Positions 1 through 9,193 of a stretch of DNA of 64,000 bases are shown piece after piece (within the stretch, counting starts at the first letter, position 1; each line of letters starts with the position of its first letter). The translations under genes and the position numbers were made by a program. Below the pieces are notes generated by a model, which searched no databases, was not told the DNA's origin, and was given only the letters and a program-made list of their open reading frames with translations. This stretch comes from JBBPZA01 sp038199375 (GTDB taxonomy: Bacteria; Actinomycetota; Thermoleophilia; Solirubrobacterales; Solirubrobacteraceae): assembly GCA_038199375.1 (NCBI GenBank), contig JBBPZA010000059.1, positions 1 to 64,000 on the forward strand, given 5' to 3'.

Positions 1-1
1 G

Positions 2-1135
2 AAGGTCGGCAAGGACGGCGTGGTCAACGTCGAGGAGGGCCAGACGTTCGGCATGGACCTCGAGTTCACCGAGGGCATGCAGTTCGACAAGGGCTACATC
101 TCGCCCTACATGGTCACCGATCAGGACCGCATGGAGGCCGTCCTCGAGGATCCCTACATCCTCATCGCCAACTCGAAGATCGGCTCCGTCCGCGATGTGC
201 TGCCCATCCTCGAGGCGGTCATCCAGTCGGGCAAGCCGCTGCTGATCCTCTCCGAGGACGTCGAGGGCGAGTCCCTCGCGACGCTCGTCGTCAACAAGCT
301 GCGCGGGACGTTCACCGGCGTGGCCGTCAAGGCGCCGGGCTTCGGCGATCGCCGCAAGCGCATGCTCGAGGACATCGCGATCCTCACGGGCGCCGAGGTG
401 ATCACCGAGGACATGGGCCTCAAGCTGGAGAACACGCAGCTCTCCCAGCTCGGGCGCGCACGCCGCGTGGTCGTCGCCAAGGACAACACGACGATCATCG
501 ACGGCAACGGCGACGCCGAGGCGATCAAGGGCCGCATCAAGCAGATCAAGAACGAGATCGAGGACACCGATTCGGACTTCGATCGCGAGAAGCTCCAGGA
601 GCGCCTGGCCAAGCTCTCGGGCGGCGTCGCGGTCGTGAAGGTCGGCGCGGCCACCGAGACCGAGATGAAGGAGAAGAAGCACCGCGTCGAGGATGCTCTC
701 CAGGCAACCCGCGCGGCACTCGAAGAGGGCATCGTGGCCGGTGGCGGCGTGGCGCTGCTCGAGGCCACCGAGTCGGTCACGCCCGACTCGCTCGACATCG
801 ACGACGAGCGCACGGGCGCACGGATCGTCCTGCGCGCGCTGGAGGAGCCGCTCCGCCAGATCGCCCACAACTCGGGCCTCGAGGGCTCGGTCGTGGTCAA
901 CGACGTCCGCAAGGCCAAGAAGGGCGAAGGCCTCGACGCCTCGACGGGCGAGATCGTCGACCTCGTCGAGGCGGGGGTCATCGACCCCGCCATGGTGACC
1001 CGCTCGGCGCTCCAGAACGCCGCGTCGATCGCCAAGAACATCCTCACCACCGAGGCGATCGTCGCCGAGATCGCCGACAAGGACAACGGCGGTGGCGGTG
1101 GCGGTGGCATGCCCGACATGGGCGGCATGATGTAA
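2..1135 (+). CDS. groEL: 60 kDa chaperonin GroEL, 3' part
   Basis: Carboxy-terminal 377 residues of the Cpn60 chaperonin, which folds proteins inside a double heptameric ring in the cytoplasm; the start lies before the window. The apical domain (FGMDLEFTEGMQFDKGYISP region) and the returning intermediate and equatorial domains are all present. The ATPase aspartate region reads RVEDALQATRAAL, followed by the conserved EEGIVAGGG stretch. The protein ends in the flexible Gly/Met tail GGMPDMGGMM typical of GroEL. No groES is visible, as expected if it lies upstream. A strong hairpin follows 32 bp after the stop. Certain as to family. Confidence 0.98.
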   Translation, partial: KVGKDGVVNVEEGQTFGMDLEFTEGMQFDKGYISPYMVTDQDRMEAVLEDPYILIANSKIGSVRDVLPILEAVIQSGKPLLILSEDVEGESLATLVVNKLRGTFTGVAVKAPGFGDRRKRMLEDIAILTGAEVITEDMGLKLENTQLSQLGRARRVVVAKDNTTIIDGNGDAEAIKGRIKQIKNEIEDTDSDFDREKLQERLAKLSGGVAVVKVGAATETEMKEKKHRVEDALQATRAALEEGIVAGGGVALLEATESVTPDSLDIDDERTGARIVLRALEEPLRQIAHNSGLEGSVVVNDVRKAKKGEGLDASTGEIVDLVEAGVIDPAMVTRSALQNAASIAKNILTTEAIVAEIADKDNGGGGGGGMPDMGGMM

Positions 1136-1167
1136 GCAGCGCTCTTCGCGCTTCGCCGTTCGCATTG

Positions 1168-1195
1168 GAGGGCCCGGCCTGTGTGCCGGGCCCTC
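1168..1195 (+). terminator. Hairpin terminator after groEL
   Basis: Perfect 11-bp stem (GAGGGCCCGGC at 1168-1178 with GCCGGGCCCTC at 1185-1195) around a 6-nt loop. There is no T run after it, as is common in high-GC actinobacteria. Confidence 0.75.
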
Positions 1196-1410
1196 GTGCG
1201 TTGTGGGCCCTCGTTGGTCGTGGGACGAACGGCGGGCGACGAGGGGAAGGGAGGTTGGTCTGGGTCCGCAGCCTTTTGCGTCGTCTGACGCGCGGTTGGT
1301 GGACGAACTGCGCGGGATTGTCGCACTTTGCCGCAGATTCGGTCCCTGGGACCCTTCTTCGGGCTATGAAGAGGGCTGGTGCGCGTTCTACGCCGTCTCG
1401 ACGACATCAG

Positions 1411-2388
1411 ATGTCGTTCAGACAGCGCAGAACGTCGGAACCGCCCGATTGCCCTCCTTCGTTGCCCAGAGCCCACGCCAGCGTAAGCGCCCTGATGGCT
1501 TCGCAGCACGGGGTGGTGACCTCCGCGCAGGCTCGGGCGGCGGGACTGACTACGCGGCAGGTACGCCACAGCGTCGACACCGGCGCCTGGCAGCGGGTAC
1601 ACGTCGGCGTATACCGCAGCGCCGCGCACCCGCCAACGTGGGAGAGCCGTCTTCTCGCCGCGACGCTCGCCTTCGGCCCGGGCGCCGCCGCTTCGCACCG
1701 CTCCGCCGTCGGGCTTTGGGGGCTGCATGGTTTCCGAGCCCTCACGGTAGAGGTCAGCCGGCCCTCCTCCGGTGACGTCAATTGTCCGGGCGTCGTGGCC
1801 CACCGCGCTCCCGACCTGCGACCCGCGCACGTGCGCGTCAAGCGCGGCGTTCCGGTGACCGGTCCCGCCCGAACGCTCGTCGACCTCGGAGCGGTCGCCT
1901 CGCCTTCCTTCGTCGCCCGTTGCGTGGAGGAGTGGCTCGCCGACAGAGTCGTGACCATCGGCGCCCTCCAAGCGGCGGTCGCCGAGCACGCCGGCAAGGG
2001 CCGCCGCGGCGTCGGCGTACTGCGCCGCCTGCTCGAAACCCGAGTCCTGGGCGATCTGCGAGCCGACAGCGGCGTCGAGGCGCTGCTCGCGCAGGTGCTC
2101 GCCCGTCACGGCGTGCCCGTTCCTGAGCTCCATCACGAGGTCCGCGTCGGACGAGGCACCGTCGCCGAGCTCGACTACGCCTACCCGGCCGCTCGCGTCG
2201 CGCTCGAGGTCGACGGGTACGGCGTGCACCTGCGCTCACGCGAGACCTTCGAGTACGACCGCGACCGCCAGAACGAGCTCGAGATCGCGGGCTGGCGCGT
2301 GCTGCGGTTCACCAGCCGCGCCCTCAAGCACGAACCTGCCCGCGTCGCCGGCCAAGTCGCGCGCATGCTCAACACCACTCGCGCCTGA
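1411..2388 (+). CDS. DUF559 protein with AbiEi-type N-terminal domain
   Basis: Two-part architecture common in actinobacteria. The N-terminal segment (QHGVVTSAQARAAGLTTRQV) resembles the winged-helix antitoxin domain of AbiEi-like proteins. The C-terminal DUF559 domain belongs to the Vsr/restriction-endonuclease-like fold (ELDYAYPAARVALEVDGYGVH, then RDRQNELEIAGWRVLRFTS). The acidic residues of the ELD and EVDG motifs and the later Q/E are those expected of a PD-(D/E)XK-like core, but activity is unproven. Start uncertain: ATG 1411 keeps the family-like stretch before QHGVV; TTG 1462 and ATG 1495 are alternatives, and none has a good ribosome binding site. It stands alone between terminators. 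A role in defence or DNA repair is only inferred. Confidence 0.8.
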   Translation: MSFRQRRTSEPPDCPPSLPRAHASVSALMASQHGVVTSAQARAAGLTTRQVRHSVDTGAWQRVHVGVYRSAAHPPTWESRLLAATLAFGPGAAASHRSAVGLWGLHGFRALTVEVSRPSSGDVNCPGVVAHRAPDLRPAHVRVKRGVPVTGPARTLVDLGAVASPSFVARCVEEWLADRVVTIGALQAAVAEHAGKGRRGVGVLRRLLETRVLGDLRADSGVEALLAQVLARHGVPVPELHHEVRVGRGTVAELDYAYPAARVALEVDGYGVHLRSRETFEYDRDRQNELEIAGWRVLRFTSRALKHEPARVAGQVARMLNTTRA

Positions 2389-2533
2389 CAACAGGTTTCT
2401 GCGGCGGAGCACGCCGGCTTGACCGGATGTGCTCGATGGGAACGGGCGGCGGCGCAGATTTCGCCCGCTGTCGCCGCGGTTTGAATACGATCGGCCGCAG
2501 GTAGGCGGCGCGGGGCGTGCCGTTCGCCTTCAT

Positions 2534-2566
2534 GGGGCGCCCGTTGGGAACGGCAGCGGGCGCCCC
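2534..2566 (-). terminator. Terminator of the MFS-citA operon
   Basis: Perfect 10-bp stem GGGGCGCCCG (2534-2543) with CGGGCGCCCC (2557-2566), 13-nt loop, 48 bp beyond the citA stop codon on the minus strand. It also faces the end of the DUF559 gene. Confidence 0.65.
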
Positions 2567-2614
2567 GCCTATTTCAACCGCCAGGCGCGAGGCCGGCGCG
2601 GTACGGAGAGCCGC

Positions 2615-3712
2615 TCAGGGGTTGGGGCGGGGGCCGTGGCCCACGTACTTCGCCGTCGGGCGGATGAGCCTTGCCTCGCGCTTCTGCTCGAGGATGTGGG
2701 CCGACCAGCCGGCCACGCGGGCGCAGGAGAAGATCGGCGTGAAGAGATCGGGTGGTACCTCGGCGTAGTCGAGGATCACCGCGCTCCAGAACTCGACGTT
2801 GGTCGCGAGCACGCGCTCGGGGTGGCGGGCCTCGAGCTCGGCGAGCGCCGCTCGCTCCAGCGCCTCGGCGACCTCGAGGCGGGCGGCGCCGAGCTGCGCC
2901 GCGGTGCGCCGCAGGACGCGCGCGCGGGGGTCCTCGGCGCGGTAGATGCGGTGACCGAAGCCCATCAGCCGCTGCCCCTGGTCGAGGGCCCGCTTGACGT
3001 AGGCCTCGGCGTCGCCCGAGCGCTCGACCGCCTCGAGCATCCTGAGCACGCGCGAGGGGGCGCCGCCGTGCAGCGGGCCCGAGAGGGCGCCGACCGCCGC
3101 CGAGAGCGCCGCCGCGACGTCGGCGCCCGTAGACGCCACGACGCGGGCGGTGAAGGTGGACGCGTTCATCCCGTGCTCCGCCGCCGAGACCCAGTAGGCG
3201 TCGATCGCCTTGGCGTGGTCGGGGTTGGCCTCGCCGCGCCAGCGGAGCAGGAAGCGCTCGGGGATCGAGATCGCCTTGTCGACCTCGTCCTGGGGCACGG
3301 GCGGATGGCCGATCCCCCGGGCCGACTGCGCCACGAAGGAGAGGGCCATCACCGAGGTGCGCGCGAGATCGTCGTGCACCTGCTTGTCGCTTACGTCGAT
3401 GAGCTGTCCGAGGCCCCACTCCGGGCCGAGCATGGCGAGCGCCGACTGGAGATCGACGCGCGGGTCCCCCGTCCTGACCCTGAGGGGGTAGGGCACCGCG
3501 GGCGTGAGGCCGGGGTCGTAGGAGTCGTCGACGAGGAGGCCCCAGACCTTCTCGTAGGGCACCTGCCCCACGAGATCCTCGATGTCGACGCCGCGATAGC
3601 GCAGGGCGCCGCCTGCTCGGTCGGGCTCGGCGATCTCGGTCGCGAAGGCCACGACGCCCTCGAGGCCCGACTGGACCTCGGGATCGTGGGCAGCGACGGG
3701 AGGTGCGGTCAT
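2615..3712 (-). CDS. citA: Citrate synthase, CitA type
   Basis: 365-residue citrate synthase, condensing acetyl-CoA and oxaloacetate at the entry of the TCA cycle. Catalytic histidines lie in GPLHGGA (H215) and GFGHRIYRAEDPRA (H254). The third catalytic position is Glu (E307, NVEFW) instead of the Asp of GltA (NVDFY), which is the known signature of the mycobacterial CitA branch; the match to that branch is close along the whole length (GLEGVVAF, ALRYRGVDIEDLV, HILEQKR near the end). Start ATG 3712 has GAGGAG 10 nt upstream. It is transcribed after the MFS gene with a 22-bp gap and ends at a hairpin. A housekeeping gltA may exist elsewhere. Confidence 0.95.
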   Translation of the reverse strand: MTAPPVAAHDPEVQSGLEGVVAFATEIAEPDRAGGALRYRGVDIEDLVGQVPYEKVWGLLVDDSYDPGLTPAVPYPLRVRTGDPRVDLQSALAMLGPEWGLGQLIDVSDKQVHDDLARTSVMALSFVAQSARGIGHPPVPQDEVDKAISIPERFLLRWRGEANPDHAKAIDAYWVSAAEHGMNASTFTARVVASTGADVAAALSAAVGALSGPLHGGAPSRVLRMLEAVERSGDAEAYVKRALDQGQRLMGFGHRIYRAEDPRARVLRRTAAQLGAARLEVAEALERAALAELEARHPERVLATNVEFWSAVILDYAEVPPDLFTPIFSCARVAGWSAHILEQKREARLIRPTAKYVGHGPRPNP

Positions 3713-3734
3713 GCGGCGGTTTCTCCTCACGGCC

Positions 3735-4961
3735 TCAGGAGGAAGGGACGAAAAGCGTCGCAGGTCGGGAGCGCAGCCGTGAGCGCCGGGCGGCGCGTCG
3801 GCCCTCCTCCTCGCCGCGCAGCGGGGCGAGAACGGCAAGGCCGGCGGCCGGGAAGAGGGTGAGCAGCGCGAAGGCCGCCTGCCAGGAGGTCGCCGCGACG
3901 AGCGTCGCGAAGGCAAGCGGCACCGCGACCCCGGCCGCTGTGAGCACGGTGTTCTGGAGGCTCATGGCCGTGCCGGCTCGCGCGCGGCCCGACATCTCGG
4001 CCGCCGCCGTGAAGGAGAGGCCGTTCCAGCTCGAGACGAGCACGCCCGCGGCGATCAGGGCCGGAACGAGCACGACGCTCGGGGCGCTGATGGCCAGCGA
4101 CGCCGCGGCGAGGAGCACCACGCCCGCGGCGCCCAGGCGGCGCATCGGGGTCACCCGCAGCTCCGTGCGATCCGACCAGCGCCCGGCGGCCACCCGCGCG
4201 ACGGCGCCCCCGGCGTGGATGGCGGCCAGCACGCAGGCCGCCGACGCGGGCGACCAGCCGCGCGCGTCGTGGAGGAACAGGACGACGAAGCCGAGCAGGC
4301 CGCTCTGGGCGCACACGAGCAGGGCGCTGCCGGCCCCCAGCCGCCAGATGCGCGCGTCGCGCGTCGGAGGGGGAGCGTCGATCACGGGGCGAGCCGCGCT
4401 CGCCGGGGGCGGCTCGCGCATCCAACGCGCGGCGGCCAGGGCTGCGGCGGCGCTCGCTGCGGCCAGGGCGAGCATTGCCGCGCGCAGGCTCCCGGCTCCC
4501 GCGAGGAGGGGCAGGGTAAGGGCCGCCAGCCCGCCGCCCAGCGGGACGGCCATCTGTCGCACGCCGAGCGCGAAGCCGCGCTCGGAGCGTGCGAACCAGC
4601 CCATGACGGCACGGCCGCTCGCTCCCGTCGCGCTGGCGCCGAGCATGCCCGCCGCCACCAAGGCCGCCAGGACGCTCGGGTAGCCGGGCGCGAAGGCGGC
4701 GGCCGCGAGGGCGGCCGAGGTGCCGGCCAGCCCCCCGGCGAGCACAGGCCGCTCGCCGATCCGATCGGCCAGCGCGCCCCATGCGAGGAGGGTCAAGAGG
4801 ATCCCGAAGCTCACGCTCGCCAGCGCCATGCCGACCTGGGGAAGGCTGAGGCCGAACTCCCCCCTGAGGGCGGGCGCGAGCGAGGGCATGCCCTGACGCA
4901 GGGCCGAGAGCGCGGCCTGGGCGGCGGTGCCAACCGCCAGGATCGTCCAGCGATAATGCAT
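3735..4961 (-). CDS. MFS transporter
   Basis: 408-residue major facilitator superfamily permease with about 12 hydrophobic segments and two homologous halves. The loop 2-3 motif A is seen as GALADRIGERPVL (residues 62-74), and a degenerate second copy (AGRWSDRTELRV) follows in the second half. The substrate cannot be told from sequence; its operon partner citA could suggest an organic acid, but that is inference. Start ATG 4961 is preceded by TAGATT 8 nt upstream and no Shine-Dalgarno, so the transcript may begin at or near the start codon. The C-terminus is basic (RRAARRSRLRSR). Confidence 0.85.
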   Translation of the reverse strand: MHYRWTILAVGTAAQAALSALRQGMPSLAPALRGEFGLSLPQVGMALASVSFGILLTLLAWGALADRIGERPVLAGGLAGTSAALAAAAFAPGYPSVLAALVAAGMLGASATGASGRAVMGWFARSERGFALGVRQMAVPLGGGLAALTLPLLAGAGSLRAAMLALAAASAAAALAAARWMREPPPASAARPVIDAPPPTRDARIWRLGAGSALLVCAQSGLLGFVVLFLHDARGWSPASAACVLAAIHAGGAVARVAAGRWSDRTELRVTPMRRLGAAGVVLLAAASLAISAPSVVLVPALIAAGVLVSSWNGLSFTAAAEMSGRARAGTAMSLQNTVLTAAGVAVPLAFATLVAATSWQAAFALLTLFPAAGLAVLAPLRGEEEGRRAARRSRLRSRPATLFVPSS

Positions 4962-5055
4962 CGCCGCCAAATCTAGAAGGCCGCCGGAAGGACCTCGCGT
5001 GGCGGGCGACCTCGGTCGCTTATCGTCCCCCCGCCGGACCCTCGAGAGGAGCCAT

Positions 5056-6498
5056 GTGCCCGACGCCGAACTGCTGCTGCGCCCCGCACACGAGCTCGCC
5101 GGGCTGGTCCGCGGAGGCGAGGTCACCGCACGCGAGCTGGTCACCGCGTCGCTGGAGCGCATAGAGGCGCTGGACGAGCAGGTCGGCGCGTTCGTGGACG
5201 TCGACGGCGCGCGGGCGCTTGCGGCGGCGGACGCTGTGGGACCCGGCGATCCCCGGCCGTTCGCGGGCGTGCCGATCGCCGTCAAGAACAACAGACCGGT
5301 CGAGGGCCTGCGCCTCACGTTCTGCGCCGACCTACTCGGCGACCACGTCGCCGGCCACGACGCCTACGTCGTAGCGCGCCTTCGGGCCGCCGGCTTCGTC
5401 ATCGTCGGTACCACCAAGCTGCCGGAGTTCGGGATCCTCCCGGTATCGGAGCCCAGCCGCTTCGGGCCCGTGCGCAACCCGTGGGACCTCGAGCGGACGC
5501 CCGGGGGATCGTCCGGCGGCTCGGCGGCGGCCGTCGCGGCCGGCATGGTGCCGATCGCCCATGGCAACGACGGCGGTGGATCGACGCGAATCCCCGCCGC
5601 CTGCTGCGGCCTGGTGGGGCTCAAGCCGGCGCGCGGGCGCATCTCCCACGGTCCCGACCTCGGCGACTCGCTGCTGAGCATCGACGGAGTGCTGACGCGC
5701 ACGGTGACCGAGACGGCCGCGCTTCTCGACCTCCTGTCGGGCTATGAGATCGGCGACGCGACGTGGGCGCCCCCGCCCGACCGGCCGTTCGCCGATGCGC
5801 CAGCCGGAGATCCCGGCCGGCTTCGCGTCGCGTTCACCCTCGCCCCGCCGCTCATCGACACGCCCGTCGATCCGGTGTGCGAGGCCGCCGCCCGCGAAGC
5901 CGCCTCGCTCCTCGAGGAGCTCGGCCACGAGGTTCGCGAAGCCACGCCCCCCTGGACGGTGCCCGGCATGCTGGAGACCTTCAGCGCGGTGTTCGGGCCG
6001 CTCGTCTCGCTGGCCGTTGGCTTCGGGGCGCTGCTGGCCGGACGAGAGCCCACCTTCGAAGACATGGAGCCACTCTCCTGGTATCTGTGGCGACGGGCGC
6101 GGGAGGCGAGCGCAGTGGACTACGCGGCGGCGGTGATCGCGCTTCAGGGGCTGGCGCGCGCAGTCGTCGGATTCTTCGACGACGTCGACGTCGTCCTCAC
6201 CCCGTCCCTCGCCCAGCGCCCCGTGGCGATCGGGGAGATCGACGCGAGCGCCCCCGACCCAGCGGCGACCTTCCGGCGCTCGGGCGAGTTCACGCCCTTC
6301 ACGGCGATAGCCAACGTCACCGGCCAGCCAGCCGTCTCGCTGCCGCTCTCCCACGGGGTGGACGGGCTCCCCAACGGGATCCAGCTCATCGGCCGGCCCG
6401 CGGACGAGGCGACCCTCCTCGCCCTGGCCGCCCAGCTCGAGGCCGCGAGCCCGTGGGCGGGCCGGCGGCCCCCGATCGCCGCGCGATCACCGGGCTGA
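5056..6498 (+). CDS. Amidase signature family hydrolase
   Basis: 480-residue amidase of the Ser-cisSer-Lys class. Lys77 (VAVKNN), cis-Ser152 (TPGGSSGGS) and nucleophile Ser176 (DGGGSTRIPAA) have the expected spacing of the triad. The family hydrolyses carboxamides; substrate cannot be read from the sequence, and a GatA role is unlikely because no gatB or gatC is adjacent. Start GTG 5056 has AGAGGAG 5-6 nt upstream and is preferred over an upstream in-frame codon at 4999. It is divergent from the MFS-citA operon (94 bp between starts) and convergent with the next gene (16 bp between stops). Confidence 0.92.
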   Translation: MPDAELLLRPAHELAGLVRGGEVTARELVTASLERIEALDEQVGAFVDVDGARALAAADAVGPGDPRPFAGVPIAVKNNRPVEGLRLTFCADLLGDHVAGHDAYVVARLRAAGFVIVGTTKLPEFGILPVSEPSRFGPVRNPWDLERTPGGSSGGSAAAVAAGMVPIAHGNDGGGSTRIPAACCGLVGLKPARGRISHGPDLGDSLLSIDGVLTRTVTETAALLDLLSGYEIGDATWAPPPDRPFADAPAGDPGRLRVAFTLAPPLIDTPVDPVCEAAAREAASLLEELGHEVREATPPWTVPGMLETFSAVFGPLVSLAVGFGALLAGREPTFEDMEPLSWYLWRRAREASAVDYAAAVIALQGLARAVVGFFDDVDVVLTPSLAQRPVAIGEIDASAPDPAATFRRSGEFTPFTAIANVTGQPAVSLPLSHGVDGLPNGIQLIGRPADEATLLALAAQLEAASPWAGRRPPIAARSPG

Positions 6499-6514
6499 CC
6501 GGCGTCGCTTTCGC

Positions 6515-7399
6515 TCAGCCGGCTCCCAGGACCGCTGCCATGGGGGTCGGCACGACGCCGAGCCGCTCGGCGTCGGAGGTTCCCTGGCGCGCGATCATCG
6601 GGATGTCCAGGAGCTCGACCTCGTCGCTCGTCGCGAAGACCGCCGGGCCCGCGAGGACTTCGAGAGCTCGCAAGGTCCGCCGCGCGATCGCCTGCGGGAC
6701 GTGCACCAGGGCGCGACGGCGCCCGAACGAGCGCAGCGCAAGGCGGACGATGGTCTCGTGCGACAGGGTGTCGGGCCCCGCCAGCTCGTAGCGCGTCCTT
6801 CCTTCCTCGTCGCGGCCGTCGAGCACGGCCATGACGCAGTCGGCTACGTCCTCGGCCCAGATGGGCTGGAAGAGCGCCTCCCCCGAGCCGGGGATGGGCA
6901 TGACCGGAGCCAGCAGCGCGAGCCGCTCGAGAATGCGCAGGTAGGGGTCGCCCGGTGTGTAGACGATCGAGGGCGCGAAGATCGTGTGGCGCAGACCCGA
7001 CTCGGCGACCGCCCGCTCGGCCAGCGCCTTGGCGCGAAAGAACCGGGAAGGACTGAACGTGCTCGCGTTCATCGCCGAGAAGAAGACGAAGCGCCGGACC
7101 CCGGCCCGCTCGGCGGCCTGGACCATGCGCCACGTGGCCACGCCGTTGAGCTCCTCGATCGACCCGCTCGGCTGGTCGCGCATGGAGGCGGCGAGATGGA
7201 CCACGGTGTCCACGCCGCGCAGCGCGTGCCGGAAGGAGGGAGGGTCGGCGAGGTTGCCCAGCGCGATCTGGACCCGCACGCGCTCCGCGCCCAACCGGCG
7301 GGGATCGCGCACCAGGCAGCGGGCGGGAATCCCGCCCGCAGTCAGGCGGCGCAGCAGCGCGGAGCCGACCGTGCCCGTCGCGCCCGTGAGCAGAAGCAT
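6515..7399 (-). CDS. NAD(P)-binding protein, NmrA/atypical SDR family
   Basis: 294-residue Rossmann protein. The N-terminal dinucleotide-binding motif TGATGTVGSALLRRL lies at residues 5-19, followed by CLVRDPRRL, as in atypical short-chain dehydrogenases such as NmrA-like and NDUFA9-like proteins. HLAAS and FFSAMNAS mark the second and later strands. The Tyr-x-x-x-Lys pair is replaced by FFRAKALAERAV, so catalysis is doubtful and NADP sensing or quinone-related roles are possible. Start ATG 7399 has GGAGAG almost touching it. Convergent with the amidase. Confidence 0.8.
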   Translation of the reverse strand: MLLLTGATGTVGSALLRRLTAGGIPARCLVRDPRRLGAERVRVQIALGNLADPPSFRHALRGVDTVVHLAASMRDQPSGSIEELNGVATWRMVQAAERAGVRRFVFFSAMNASTFSPSRFFRAKALAERAVAESGLRHTIFAPSIVYTPGDPYLRILERLALLAPVMPIPGSGEALFQPIWAEDVADCVMAVLDGRDEEGRTRYELAGPDTLSHETIVRLALRSFGRRRALVHVPQAIARRTLRALEVLAGPAVFATSDEVELLDIPMIARQGTSDAERLGVVPTPMAAVLGAG

Positions 7400-7544
7400 C
7401 TCTCCGGACCCTACCCGCCGGCCGCGCGGCGTCGAGAGGGCGACGGGTCGGCCGGCGGCTTCGCGCCGGGTGGGGCGGCGCCTCTCCAGACAGACCGTAG
7501 AATGCTTCCTTGCCCTCCGACACGCCTCTCCAAGGAGGACCTCC

Positions 7545-7808
7545 ATGGCCTATGTGATCGCCGAACCCTGCATCGGAACCAAGGACAACTCCTGCGTCGA
7601 GGTGTGCCCCGTGGACTGCATCCACCCGACGCCCGACGAGCCCGACTACGACAAGGTCGAGATGCTCTACATCGACCCGGAGGAGTGCATCGACTGCGAC
7701 GCCTGCGTCGAGGCATGCCCGGTCGACGCGTGCTTCGCCGAGGACCAGCTCCCCGAGGAGTGGACGAAGTACGTCCAGGTCAACGCGGAGTACTACGCCA
7801 ACCCCTAG
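7545..7808 (+). CDS. fdxA: 7Fe ferredoxin (3Fe-4S and 4Fe-4S)
   Basis: 87-residue acidic ferredoxin, a soluble low-potential electron carrier. First cysteine set is C9, C17, C21 and C25 (C-x7-C-x3-C-P-x2-C), and the second is C48, C51, C54 and C58 followed by Pro. The wide spacing between C9 and C17 is the hallmark of the 7-iron FdxA class rather than of 2[4Fe-4S] clostridial ferredoxins. One extra Cys (C63) is not in the usual ligand set. Start ATG 7545 has a very strong AAGGAGGA 7 nt upstream, pointing to high expression. Likely partners are P450s, ferredoxin reductases or 2-oxoacid oxidoreductases encoded elsewhere. Confidence 0.95.
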   Translation: MAYVIAEPCIGTKDNSCVEVCPVDCIHPTPDEPDYDKVEMLYIDPEECIDCDACVEACPVDACFAEDQLPEEWTKYVQVNAEYYANP

Positions 7809-7854
7809 CAGGCGCCTCGCCGCTAGATGCTCGACCAGACGGAGCGCTACAGGG

Positions 7855-8850
7855 TCAGCTCCCGCCGCGCAGCGCGGGCAGGACTTCGTCGCGGTAGGTC
7901 TCGATCGCCGCCTCCGGGTCGGCGCCGGACGCGTTCTGCAGCACCATGATCGTCGCGCCCAGCTTCTCGAGCTCGCGGATGCGCTCGGCGTGCTCCGCGG
8001 GGTCGGTGGCGATGATGAAGGCCTCACGGAAGTCCTCGTCGGAGATCGTCTCCTCGGCGTGCTCGTACATGCGCCGGGGCTCGTACCAGTCGTCGGTGAA
8101 GTAGTCGGGAACCTGGGCGGACTTCCACACGCGCGCGCCCTCGAAGGCCGCCTCGTCCTCGGCCGCCCACGAGAACCCGGCCTGGAGCAGGATCTCCCCG
8201 GGCTCCTTGCCGGCATCCTCGGCTGCGGAGCGGTAGGCGTCGATGATCTCGGGGCCCTGCTCAGGGTCGGCGAGGGTCCACAGCCCGTCCCCCCAGCGGC
8301 CGGCGACGGCAGCCGCCTGCGGACCGAAGGCCGAGACGTAGATCGGCGGCCGCCGGTCGGGGCGGGTGTGGAGGATCGCCTTCTTGGTAGAGAAGAAGCG
8401 CCCCTGGTGGTCGATTCGCTCGCCGTCGTAGAGGCGGTGGATGAGCTCGAGCGCCTCCTCCATGCGGGCGATCTGGTCGCCCACCGACGGCCAGTCCTCG
8501 CCGAGCGGCGACTCGTTGAGCGACTCCCCGGAGCCGAAGCCGAGATAGGGCCGGCCGGGGAACAGCGTCTCGAGCGTCGCCCACGCCTGTGCGATGAGCA
8601 CCGGGTGGAAGCGAGGCCCGGGCGGGGTGACGCCGGTCCCGAAGGGAACCTTCTCGGTCGCCTGGCCCACCGCCCCGAGCCATGGCCACGCGTGCCCGGA
8701 CTCACCGGGCTCCCACCACGGCTGGAGGTGGTCGCTGCAGCCGATGCCGTCGAAGCCGGCCGCCTCGGCGGCGACGGCCTGGCGCAGCAGCGCGTCGGGC
8801 GGGAAGTGCTCGTGTGAGCAGAAGTGGAAGTAGCGGGTGTCGTTGGCCAT
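7855..8850 (-). CDS. LLM-class F420-dependent oxidoreductase, FGD-like
   Basis: 331-residue bacterial luciferase-like TIM barrel. The order of motifs follows F420-dependent glucose-6-phosphate dehydrogenase: AVAAEAAGFDGIGCSDH, then FGTGVTPPGPRFHPVLIAQ, LGFGSGESLNE, and IYVSAFGPQAAAVAGRWGDG. The GTG/TSG-type cofactor loop and the GSGE(S/A)LNE motif argue for F420 rather than FMN. Whether glucose-6-phosphate is the substrate is unknown, because several phosphate-binding positions cannot be judged by eye. A second F420-linked family (the DUF2342 protein at 11363) lies 2.5 kb away. Start ATG 8850 has no Shine-Dalgarno. Confidence 0.85.
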   Translation of the reverse strand: MANDTRYFHFCSHEHFPPDALLRQAVAAEAAGFDGIGCSDHLQPWWEPGESGHAWPWLGAVGQATEKVPFGTGVTPPGPRFHPVLIAQAWATLETLFPGRPYLGFGSGESLNESPLGEDWPSVGDQIARMEEALELIHRLYDGERIDHQGRFFSTKKAILHTRPDRRPPIYVSAFGPQAAAVAGRWGDGLWTLADPEQGPEIIDAYRSAAEDAGKEPGEILLQAGFSWAAEDEAAFEGARVWKSAQVPDYFTDDWYEPRRMYEHAEETISDEDFREAFIIATDPAEHAERIRELEKLGATIMVLQNASGADPEAAIETYRDEVLPALRGGS

Positions 8851-9193
8851 GCCAGCGGATCTACCCCGCCGCGGGGAGAGATAGTCGAGGGCCGCCACGC
8901 CAGCCGAGGCGCATCGACAGGCAACGGCATTCGTTCTAGGGGCAGTGCGCCTCATCCGCCTGACACTCCGTTCGGGTTGCGCACCCGTCGTGGAGCGCTC
9001 GTCCTGGAGCGCTGTGGAGCAAAGCGCACGATCCTGTCGCCAAGATTGAAGAGACTGGATCCTCCATCTCCCTTCGTCATTGGAGCTCGACTCGCCGGCG
9101 GCATCGTCACCTGGGCCGACGGGCACCGGGTCCCCTCAGGGTCTTCGTCGCGGCGTCAGGGCGCCGCACGGCGGTGCCGCCCGCTCGCCGGCC
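8851..9193. other. Intergenic stretch, nothing recognised
   Basis: Between the start of the F420-family gene and the end of mrp. A short GC palindrome (CCCCGC-C-GCGGGG) lies near 8864-8877, and CTGGAGCGCT-like words repeat near 8990-9015. No reading frame with coding character, tRNA or riboswitch was recognised. Confidence 0.4.

Noticed and set aside
1203..1775. Plus-strand frame before and within the DUF559 gene
   Set aside because: A few segments look protein-like, but it overlaps the DUF559 coding frame and the groEL terminator region and has no start context.
154..2229. 691-codon minus-strand frame opposite groEL and DUF559
   Set aside because: Spans two unrelated plus-strand genes and an intergenic region; antisense shadow.
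2429..3862. 477-codon plus-strand frame opposite citA
   Set aside because: Antisense shadow of a well-supported citrate synthase; low-complexity Arg/Gly/Ala translation caused by high G/C third positions.
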